20,140 nucleotides of DNA, taken from NCBI GenBank assembly GCA_003484235.1, contig DNDP01000214.1:397-20536 (forward strand), in the 5' to 3' direction. Under the pieces are notes generated by a model, which saw nothing but the letters and a program-made list of their open reading frames with translations, was not told where the DNA came from and did no database searches. Origin of the DNA: Verrucomicrobiales bacterium. Lineage in GTDB: Bacteria > Verrucomicrobiota > Verrucomicrobiia > Limisphaerales > RI-55. Numbering within the stretch: the first letter of the stretch is position 1; each line of letters starts with the position of its first letter. Positions 7,099 to 13,575 of this stretch are shown here, piece by piece. Position numbers and translations under genes: made by a program.

Positions 7099-8124
7099 AT
7101 GGCGTTTGACGACCTCCCCCAGTTTTCGGCTCCGATTGCGCTCTTGCGGCGGAGCCTCGCCAAGGGTCGCCTGGCCCACGCCTATCTGTTGACCGGTGAG
7201 TCGTTGGACGACCTGGAACTGCTCGCCCGGAATTTGGCCAAGGTGGTAAACTGTGCCGAAGGGCAGTCTGGCCCGGATGGCAATGATGCGTGCGATCAGT
7301 GTCTCAGCTGCCGCAAAATAGATCATCTAAATCACGCGGACGTGCAATGGATTCGGCCGGAGATGAAGTCCCGGGTCATCTCGGTCGGACAAATCAGAGA
7401 CCTGCTCCAGACAGTCTATTTGAAACCGGTGGAGGCTCGTTTGAAGGTGGTTGTGCTCGTGGCCGCCGATCGCCTGAACGTCCAAGCGGCCAACGCCTTC
7501 TTGAAGACCCTGGAAGAGCCTCCTTCGGGGACTTTGTTCCTGCTCCTCTCATCCGAGCCCCAACGCCTGCTCGAAACGATTCTTTCGCGATGCCTGCGGC
7601 TGCATTGTGGAGGCGGCGGCCCACGGGTTCCGGAGGACGCAGAGAAGTGGATCGGTCAGTTCTCCGCCGCCGCTGCGGTCGGCGTCGGCGGATTGTTCGG
7701 ACGCTACCAGCTGCTCGATCAACTCCTCGAGCGGCTCGCCGGCCTCAAGGAGGAGGTGGACAAGAGCCTGACGGAGCAGTCACCGATCGAGCGTTACGAC
7801 GATGCAGATCCAAAACTGATCGAGCGCTGGAAGGATGAACTCACCGCAGGCATCGAGGCGGAGTATCGTCGGCGCCGCGGAGAACTCCTGATCGCGTTGC
7901 AGCTCTGGCTGCGTGACGTGTGGTTGGTGACGCGTACGAGCGACGCGCGGGGACTGGCCGTCTTCCCAGGTCTCACGGAGGCGACCAACCGGGTTGCCAG
8001 TCGAATTGACGCCCGGAAGGCGACACAGAATCTGGAGATTCTGGAGAACACTCAGCGACTGCTCCACACCAATGTGCAGGAGGCACTGGCACTTGAGATC
8101 GGGCTCCTGAAACTGGCCTTTTAG
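7099..8124 (+). CDS. holB: DNA polymerase III delta prime subunit
   Basis: This 341-residue clamp-loader subunit helps place the sliding clamp on DNA. The AAA+ fold is recognisable. The P-loop position reads LTGESLDD (31-38), lacking the GKT of ATP-binding clamp loaders, as is common in delta prime. Four cysteines (C52, C65, C68, C71) form the usual zinc module. ANAFLKTLEEPP (131-142) is the conserved sensor region, and SRC (163-165) carries the arginine finger. The C-terminal half is less conserved, with a helical collar-like region. The start at 7099 is an ATG in GGCATG, with no Shine-Dalgarno; upstream residues in the same frame look non-coding. A 37-bp gap separates it from the membrane protein downstream, consistent with one operon. 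Confidence 0.93.
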   Translation: MAFDDLPQFSAPIALLRRSLAKGRLAHAYLLTGESLDDLELLARNLAKVVNCAEGQSGPDGNDACDQCLSCRKIDHLNHADVQWIRPEMKSRVISVGQIRDLLQTVYLKPVEARLKVVVLVAADRLNVQAANAFLKTLEEPPSGTLFLLLSSEPQRLLETILSRCLRLHCGGGGPRVPEDAEKWIGQFSAAAAVGVGGLFGRYQLLDQLLERLAGLKEEVDKSLTEQSPIERYDDADPKLIERWKDELTAGIEAEYRRRRGELLIALQLWLRDVWLVTRTSDARGLAVFPGLTEATNRVASRIDARKATQNLEILENTQRLLHTNVQEALALEIGLLKLAF

Positions 8125-8161
8125 GGACCTCCGGCGCTTTCTTTCACGAACATTCCATCCC

Positions 8162-9553
8162 GTGGCCAATAATCCAGCTTCCCACATGGCGAGCGCTCGA
8201 ACCGGTCCGTTCCATAAGGTGGTGATTGGGCTGGCCGGCCTTTGGCTCGGCCTGACTCTATTGAAGTTCGGCAATCCCGTCATCTTTGAAGGGCTCCTGC
8301 CGCCGCCGTCGAACCTGAACGAGATCATTCATTTTGGCTGGCCGGCCGAGTGGGGCTGGATCGGATCGATTTGCCTGGGAGTTGCCGCACTGGCGCTGAT
8401 TCGCTTGCCCAGAGGAGTGCCCATGTGGCTCTTGCTGGCTCCGGCAGTCTGGCTATGCTGGCAGCTGGTCGCGTCGTTCGATTCGGTCAATCCTGCAGTC
8501 AGCCGGCTGACGGTGATTCATTTTGCGGCTACCGTGGGGTGGTTTTGCTTTGGATTGATGGCCTGCCATTCAGTGCGCTCCTCGAAGGTGATGTGGGTTG
8601 GACTGGCGTTGGGACTTTGCCTCGTCATCTCGTCCGGATTCGACCAGCAATTCGGTGGGCTCGATTCTCAACGGGCCTATGCGGAGAAGTTCTTGCGGGG
8701 CGAGCTGCCGCCAGATGAGCAGGCTGCCGCCGAGGCGCAAGGGTTTCGACGTGTGCTGGAGTCCCCTCTGGGGCGGCACAAGCTGATGAGTCCGCGGATC
8801 TACGGCACTCTTTTTTACCCCAATACCTTGGCGGGCGTGCTTATCCTGCTCACTCCAGGCGTTCTTGCTGCTGTCCATTTGGGATTTCGTGAGGCGTCGG
8901 GAGTGACGCGGAATATGCTGATCGGTTTGATCGGCGGTGGCGCCGCCTTGTGTCTGGTATGGTCGGGCTCCAAAGCCGGGTGGCTGATTGGGATGATGAT
9001 GACAGGTTGGCTGCTTTTCATGTCGGCGGCGATTCCCGCCAAATGGCGCAGATGGGTTCTGGTCGTCGTGATCATTTCCGGATTGGGAGGACTGGTGGTC
9101 AGAGATCTCGACTATTTCAAGCGGGGCGCGAGGAGCGTTGGCGCCCGGGCTGACTACTGGCAGGCAGCAGCTGCTGCATTCGTCGACAATCCCCTGACGG
9201 GAACCGGGCCGGGCACGTTTGCCGACACCTATCGGGAGCGGAAACCGGATGCCGCAGAAATGGCCCGTCTGGCGCACAACGATTTTATTCAACAAGCGAG
9301 TGATTCGGGCGCGATAGGTTTTTTCGCTTACGCGCTCTGGGTAGTGGGGTCCATGTGCTGGCTGTTTATCCACTCACGCAATACAGACCGACTGTTTCTC
9401 ATGACGTGGCTGGGCCTGGCAGGTTGGGCCATGCACAGCCTAGGCGAATTCGGGCTGTACATTCCTGCAGTCGCGTGGCCTGCCTTTTTCCTGCTTGGTC
9501 TGTTGCTCCGTGACGCCGCAAATCCAATCGACACCCCCGAACGATCCGGGTAA
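8162..9553 (+). CDS. O-antigen ligase/polymerase-like membrane protein (Wzy_C type)
   Basis: This 463-residue polytopic protein has about ten to twelve hydrophobic helices. It carries the Wzy_C-type periplasmic loop: RADYWQAAAAAFVDNPLTG (329-347) followed by GTGPGTFADTY and LAHNDFIQQASDSGAIG (370-386), with H372 the expected key residue. SGSKAGW (268-274) and YPNTLAG (219-225) are further family-like motifs. Such proteins join or polymerise surface polysaccharides, or glycosylate proteins, at the outer face of the inner membrane. No other sugar-polymer genes are nearby, so the acceptor is unknown. The start could be GTG 8162 or the ATG at 8186; neither has a ribosome site. Only 13 bp separate it from aroQ. 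Confidence 0.85.
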   Translation: MANNPASHMASARTGPFHKVVIGLAGLWLGLTLLKFGNPVIFEGLLPPPSNLNEIIHFGWPAEWGWIGSICLGVAALALIRLPRGVPMWLLLAPAVWLCWQLVASFDSVNPAVSRLTVIHFAATVGWFCFGLMACHSVRSSKVMWVGLALGLCLVISSGFDQQFGGLDSQRAYAEKFLRGELPPDEQAAAEAQGFRRVLESPLGRHKLMSPRIYGTLFYPNTLAGVLILLTPGVLAAVHLGFREASGVTRNMLIGLIGGGAALCLVWSGSKAGWLIGMMMTGWLLFMSAAIPAKWRRWVLVVVIISGLGGLVVRDLDYFKRGARSVGARADYWQAAAAAFVDNPLTGTGPGTFADTYRERKPDAAEMARLAHNDFIQQASDSGAIGFFAYALWVVGSMCWLFIHSRNTDRLFLMTWLGLAGWAMHSLGEFGLYIPAVAWPAFFLLGLLLRDAANPIDTPERSG

Positions 9554-9566
9554 AAGCTGCTCTGCC

Positions 9567-10001
9567 ATGAAAGTGCTCTTCCTGAATGGACCCAATCTGA
9601 ATCTTCTCGGCACCCGGGAGCCGCAGATCTACGGGAGAACCACACTGGCGGATATTGAGGCGTCCGTTAGGGATAAAGCAGGCTCATTGAAGGTCGAGGT
9701 TGAGTTCAGGCAAAGCAATTCGGAGAGTGAGCTGGTTGGCTGGATTCAACGAGCCAGGGAGTGTTTTAGCGTTATCGTAATCAATGCAGCCGCGTATACA
9801 CATACCAGCGTAGCGATTCGAGACTCGATTGCTGCATGCGGGCTTCCAGCAATTGAGATCCATCTTACCAACACGCACGCTCGGGAGGCTTTTCGGCGCG
9901 AATCCTTCCTGACGCCTGTGTGCAAGGGCGTCATCGCTGGTTTTGGAGCAAGTAGCTATCTTTTGGCGCTCGATGCGGCAATTACCGTTAAAGCAGCCTA
10001 G
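9567..10001 (+). CDS. aroQ: 3-dehydroquinate dehydratase, type II
   Basis: This 144-residue enzyme converts 3-dehydroquinate to 3-dehydroshikimate in the shikimate pathway; type II enzymes form dodecamers in the cytoplasm. The signature N-terminus LNGPNLNLLGTREPQIYG (6-23) holds the lid arginine R17 and catalytic Y22. INAAAYTHTSVAIRD (72-86) contains N74 and H79. EIHLTNTHAREAFR (97-110) contains H99 and the substrate-binding segment. Length is normal. The ATG at 9567 is fixed by the conserved KVLFLNGPN start. The AAYTH block replaces the usual PGAYTH, a mild variant. G+C is lower than in the efflux genes (32 of 60 in 9781-9840). In many bacteria efp lies between aroQ and accB, but here it is absent. 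Confidence 0.96.
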   Translation: MKVLFLNGPNLNLLGTREPQIYGRTTLADIEASVRDKAGSLKVEVEFRQSNSESELVGWIQRARECFSVIVINAAAYTHTSVAIRDSIAACGLPAIEIHLTNTHAREAFRRESFLTPVCKGVIAGFGASSYLLALDAAITVKAA

Positions 10002-10076
10002 CCGTATTGATTGCTGGGCTTCGTTTCGAAGTTCTGTGAACTCCGCACGATAGCTGTTTTGACTTGGTTTTACCTG

Positions 10077-10104
10077 TTGACGGCAGCATTGCGATTGTTA
10101 GTCT
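10077..10104 (+). promoter_or_regulatory. Possible sigma-70 promoter for accBC
   Basis: TTGACG (10077-10082) is separated by 16 bases from TAGTCT (10099-10104). The -35 box is good and the -10 is weak. It would give a leader of about 105 bases that contains the TTCCTAA repeats. This is the best match I found between aroQ and accB. Confidence 0.3.
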
Positions 10105-10163
10105 TCGCCCGGCAATAGCTAACCGCACAAAGCAGAGTCGATCTTCGGCATCTGCTTTTTTGC

Positions 10164-10205
10164 TTCCTAAGCTGATATGCGGTTTTCCTAAACTGATTTT
10201 CCTAA
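10164..10205 (+). repeat. TTCCTAA(R)CTGAT direct repeats upstream of accB
   Basis: TTCCTAAGCTGAT (10164-10176) and TTCCTAAACTGAT (10185-10197) differ by one base and start 21 bp apart, two helical turns. A third partial copy, TTCCTAA, lies at 10199-10205, just before the accB ribosome site. This looks like an operator or a leader element acting on accBC; no known regulator was recognised. Confidence 0.5.
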
Positions 10206-10217
10206 CCCGGAGCATTT

Positions 10218-10685
10218 GTGGACCTGAAAGACATTAAGTCGATCATCGACCTGATGAAGAAGAACTCGATCTCCGAGTTCGAACTGGAAAAGGAAAACTT
10301 CAAGATCCGGCTAAAACGGGGCCATGAGAGTGGGGTTCAGGTTCTTCCTGAGGATTATTTGATTCCTGCTTCCGCCCAGCATGCGCCAGTTTCCCAGGGC
10401 AATGTGGCAGTGCCTGCCCCGGCGGCTGCTCCGGCACCCTCCAGTGGGATCGAGATCAAATCGCCCATGATCGGAACGTTCTACCGGGCGCCCTCACCTG
10501 AAGCGGCCTCCTATGTTGAGGTGGGAACCGAAGTCGATGCAGAGACGGTGGTGTGCATCATCGAGGCCATGAAGGTGATGAACGAAATCAAGGCCGAGGT
10601 TCGGGGTGTGATCACGCAGATCTGTGTGGACAACGCCAAACCGGTGGAGTTTGGCCAGCCGCTGTTCAAATTGCGTCCGCTTTAG
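10218..10685 (+). CDS. accB: Biotin carboxyl carrier protein of acetyl-CoA carboxylase
   Basis: This 155-residue carrier shuttles carboxyl groups between biotin carboxylase and the carboxyltransferase in the first step of fatty acid synthesis. The N-terminus (1-35, DLKDIKSIIDLMKKNSISEF) is the dimer/AccC-contact region. A proline- and alanine-rich linker spans about 50-76 (VPAPAAAPAPSS). The biotinyl domain runs from about 80 to 155, with IEIKSPMIGTFYRAPSP and the biotin site EAMKVMN, biotinylated on K119. The thumb-like segment SYVEVGTEVDAETVVCI is present. The start is a GTG at 10218 with a credible GGAG at 10209-10212, one of the few Shine-Dalgarno sequences here. accC follows 34 bp later. 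Confidence 0.97.
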   Translation: MDLKDIKSIIDLMKKNSISEFELEKENFKIRLKRGHESGVQVLPEDYLIPASAQHAPVSQGNVAVPAPAAAPAPSSGIEIKSPMIGTFYRAPSPEAASYVEVGTEVDAETVVCIIEAMKVMNEIKAEVRGVITQICVDNAKPVEFGQPLFKLRPL

Positions 10686-10719
10686 CATTCCGGCGTTCAC
10701 CACGCTTCCCGCAGCCGCC

Positions 10720-12102
10720 ATGTTTGAAAAAATCCTCGTCGCCAACCGCGGTGAAATTGCCGTGCGGGTCATCCGGGCCTGCAAGGAGTTGAACATCAAG
10801 TCAGTGGCGGTCTATTCGGAGGCGGACGCCAATTCGATGCATGCCCAGCTCGCCGACGAGGCGATCTGCATCGGCAAGTCCCCCAGCAGCGAAAGCTACC
10901 TGCGCATCGATCGCATCATCAGCGCCGCCGAGATCGCCGACGTGGATGCGATCCATCCAGGCTACGGGTTCCTTTCCGAGAATGCCCATTTCAGCGACGT
11001 CTGTGAGAGCTGCAACATCCGGTTCATTGGGCCCAGCTCGCGGGCGATGAACGCGCTTGAGGACAAGGCCATCAGCCGCGACCTCGCCAAGAAGGCTGGA
11101 GTGCCCCTTCCGCCTGGATCCGAAGGTTTGATTGAGAACGAGCAGGATGCGCTGTCGACTGCCAAGCGCATCGGCTACCCGGTCATGATCAAGGCGGTGG
11201 CCGGCGGTGGCGGACGTGGAATGCGGGTGGCCCACAATGACATTTCCCTGATCAAGGGCTATCACACGGCCCGTGCCGAGGCGGAAAAGGCGTTCGGCAA
11301 TTCGGGGGTCTACATCGAGAAGTTCATCGAGAACCCGCATCACATCGAGTTTCAGATCCTGGGTGACGGTCGTGGAAACATCATCCATCTGGGCGAACGG
11401 GACTGTTCGGTGCAGCGCCGAAACCAGAAGATCGTCGAAGAAACGCCCTCACCGCTGATCGAGACCAAATTCAAGGGCTTGCGGAAGACGATGGGCAAGG
11501 CGGCGATCAAGATCGCGGAAATGGCGCACTACACCAATGCCGGTACGGTGGAGTTCATCGTGGACGAGAAGGGAAACTACTATTTTCTCGAGGTCAACAA
11601 GCGCATCCAGGTGGAGCATCCCATCACCGAGGAAGTCACCGGCATCGATCTGGTGAAGCAGCAGATCATGATTGCGATGGGTGAGCCGCTGAAAATCTCC
11701 CAGAGCGACGTCCAGATCAAAGGCCACTCGATCGAGTGCCGGATCAACGCCGAAGACCCGTTTGGCGACTTCCGCCCCAGTCCGGGTCGGATAGAGATGT
11801 ATTATGCCCCCGGAGGACGCGGCGTCCGCATCGACAGTCATGCGTATGCCGGGTATACGATTCCGCCCCACTACGACTCGATGATCGGCAAGCTGATCAC
11901 CACGGGCAGGGACCGGCGCGAGGCCATGGACCTGATGAACCGCGCCTTGGGCGAGTTCATGATCACCGGGGTGAAGACCACCATCCCCTTCCAGCAGGCC
12001 ATTTTGCAGGACCCGAATTTTCGCCGCGGCGTTTACTCGACCAATTTCGTCGAACAGCTGCTCACCGGTGCCCGCCGGGAATTGATCGAAGACAAAGCCT
12101 GA
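10720..12102 (+). CDS. accC: Acetyl-CoA carboxylase, biotin carboxylase subunit
   Basis: This 460-residue ATP-grasp enzyme carboxylates the biotin on AccB using ATP and bicarbonate. Visible parts are the N-terminal KILVANRGEIAVRVIRA (4-20), IHPGYGFLSEN (79-89), the glycine-rich ATP loop AVAGGGGRGMRV (159-170), HHIEFQILGDGRGN (207-220), GERDCSVQRRNQK (225-237), the active-site strand FLEVNKRIQVEHP (289-301), and ECRINAEDP (339-347). Length is near the usual 450. The ATG at 10720 is set by the conserved start and lies in GCCATG. K294 sits where most biotin carboxylases have a threonine between the metal-binding N and catalytic R, which is noteworthy. It converges on the nitrilase-like gene with an 8-bp gap and no clear terminator. 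Confidence 0.97.
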   Translation: MFEKILVANRGEIAVRVIRACKELNIKSVAVYSEADANSMHAQLADEAICIGKSPSSESYLRIDRIISAAEIADVDAIHPGYGFLSENAHFSDVCESCNIRFIGPSSRAMNALEDKAISRDLAKKAGVPLPPGSEGLIENEQDALSTAKRIGYPVMIKAVAGGGGRGMRVAHNDISLIKGYHTARAEAEKAFGNSGVYIEKFIENPHHIEFQILGDGRGNIIHLGERDCSVQRRNQKIVEETPSPLIETKFKGLRKTMGKAAIKIAEMAHYTNAGTVEFIVDEKGNYYFLEVNKRIQVEHPITEEVTGIDLVKQQIMIAMGEPLKISQSDVQIKGHSIECRINAEDPFGDFRPSPGRIEMYYAPGGRGVRIDSHAYAGYTIPPHYDSMIGKLITTGRDRREAMDLMNRALGEFMITGVKTTIPFQQAILQDPNFRRGVYSTNFVEQLLTGARRELIEDKA

Positions 12103-12110
12103 GCCTGGTC

Positions 12111-13469
12111 CTACGGCTGGTCCGAAGCCGGGAGAGCATCCCCTGGGCGTTGAACGCTTTGGGTTTCCACGGGGATGTCCGGTCGCCGCTCCTTCCACGT
12201 CCGGAACTTCATGTCCCCAAGCCATGGCTGAAGTATCTGTTGAGTCAATGAGATCTCGGCCACCGCCACAGGACTGTCGGTCGTGGCCTCAGCCACCACC
12301 TTTCCGGCCGGATCGACAATGAATGACCGCATGTCGTAACCGGACGACACCAGGAAAACGTGGTTCTCGATGGCCCTGGCGCGCGTTAGCACCTCGCTCC
12401 CTCCCCAGATTGGCAGCAGCAGCAGGTCGGCGCCCTGCAAGGCCATCGCCCGGGCGGGCTCCGGGAACTGCACATCCCAGCAGATCATCAGGCCGACGCG
12501 TCCGAAATCGGTGTCAAAGACCGGATACTCGTCTCCCGGTGTCAGTCCGGCCTCCCATTCCTCACGTGGCAAATGGGTCTTGCGGTACTTGCCGATCAGT
12601 TGCCCGTCCCGTCCGATCAGAACGGCGGTATTGAACACCGCATTGCCGGACCGTTCATAGAGTCCGGCAACAATGTGGCATTCGTGGCGATCCGCCAATT
12701 CCCCAAGCAGTTGTGTCGTCGGGCCGGGTACCGGTTCACTGACGTCGACGTAGGATGATGAGGTCCCGACCACGGTGATTCCTTCCGGCAGGCAGACAAT
12801 GTCAGGCTTTTGTGCGGCAGCCTGGGTGATCAAACGGGAAAACTGAGCAACATTCTCCCCGGCGGACCGGGTGCCGCGCGGGCGATGGTGTATTGTTGCC
12901 ACGCGGACATTGCGCTGCGGCTCCCGCTCCATCTCGATCAGCCGGACTTCATCCCACCAGACACGACCGCCCGGGGCGAAACCAAACCCAAGCTGAATCT
13001 CGACCTCCCGGGCGGTTGCCGGCGCCGGAGCAACGTACTCGACTTTGCTCCAGCCGTTGCTGCCAGGTTTGCCCTGCGCAAAGTCTGGCGGCCGCACCTG
13101 TTCGCCCCTGGCATTCCGCCAGTGCAGCCGGGGGATCACCGATCTTGATTCCTGTGGCACACCCTCGGTCCGGTACCATGCCTCAAAACAGTAGATCCGG
13201 CCTGGTACAAAGTTCGTGTAGATCTGTCGCCACGCACCGAACGCAGCCGGATTGTCACCGGCATCGATCAGCAGCGATCCGTTCTCCGAAAGGCCGGTTG
13301 TTCGGTCACGTCGAAAGGCCGGAGCGATTTCCGGGCGGGGCGACCACTCCTGCCAGCCGGATGCCGGCAGGGTCGCACGATGGGCTCCAGTCCCGACGGT
13401 CACATTGAGAGCGGCGACTGCCAGCGCAGCGATCCATAAGCCCGTGCGGGGAGAATTCAGTTTGAGCAT
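12111..13469 (-). CDS. Secreted nitrilase-superfamily hydrolase with N-terminal beta-sandwich domain
   Basis: This is a 452-residue carbon-nitrogen hydrolase. The N-terminus (about 1-30, LWIAALAVAALNVTVGTG) looks like a signal peptide or anchor. Residues about 36-180 form a carbohydrate-binding-like beta-sandwich, ending GGRVWWDEVRLIE. The nitrilase fold starts near 187 (NVRVATIHH). The catalytic triad is E229 (CLPEGI), K297 (YRKTHLP) and C330 (LMICWDVQFPE). ENHVFLVSSGYD (368-379) is typical of the amidase-like branches. Substrate is unknown; an amide, nitrile or N-carbamoyl compound is possible. The ATG at 13469 gives the export signal, whereas the alternative start at 13529 would add 20 polar residues. 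Export and the fused domain suggest action on cell-surface or extracellular amides. Confidence 0.88.
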   Translation of the reverse strand: MLKLNSPRTGLWIAALAVAALNVTVGTGAHRATLPASGWQEWSPRPEIAPAFRRDRTTGLSENGSLLIDAGDNPAAFGAWRQIYTNFVPGRIYCFEAWYRTEGVPQESRSVIPRLHWRNARGEQVRPPDFAQGKPGSNGWSKVEYVAPAPATAREVEIQLGFGFAPGGRVWWDEVRLIEMEREPQRNVRVATIHHRPRGTRSAGENVAQFSRLITQAAAQKPDIVCLPEGITVVGTSSSYVDVSEPVPGPTTQLLGELADRHECHIVAGLYERSGNAVFNTAVLIGRDGQLIGKYRKTHLPREEWEAGLTPGDEYPVFDTDFGRVGLMICWDVQFPEPARAMALQGADLLLLPIWGGSEVLTRARAIENHVFLVSSGYDMRSFIVDPAGKVVAEATTDSPVAVAEISLTQQILQPWLGDMKFRTWKERRPDIPVETQSVQRPGDALPASDQP

Positions 13470-13523
13470 GGTCGGAGCATAGTCTGGCTGCACCGCGTGC
13501 CAAGCCCGGGTTGATCCCTCCCG

Positions 13524-13551
13524 TTGCAATTCGGACCCGCTGCATTAAGCT
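13524..13551 (+). promoter_or_regulatory. Possible promoter for the subtilisin-like protease
   Basis: TTGCAA (13524-13529), a 16-base spacer and TAAGCT (13546-13551) lie about 25 bases before the protease ATG. Both boxes are partial matches, so the call is weak. The 106-bp gap is divergent and must also serve the nitrilase-like gene. Confidence 0.22.
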
Positions 13552-13575
13552 TCCCGCGGTCTAACACCATTCCCT

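Noticed and set aside
6952..7326. 125-residue N-terminal extension of the SGNH hydrolase frame
   Set aside because: It overlaps holB on the other strand, has no protein signature, and would bury a good signal peptide that starts at 6951.
10018..10042. Small inverted repeats after aroQ (CTTCG-TTT-CGAAG and AGTTC-TGT-GAACT)
   Set aside because: The stems are only five base pairs, overlap each other and have no adjacent T-tract, so a terminator call is not supported.
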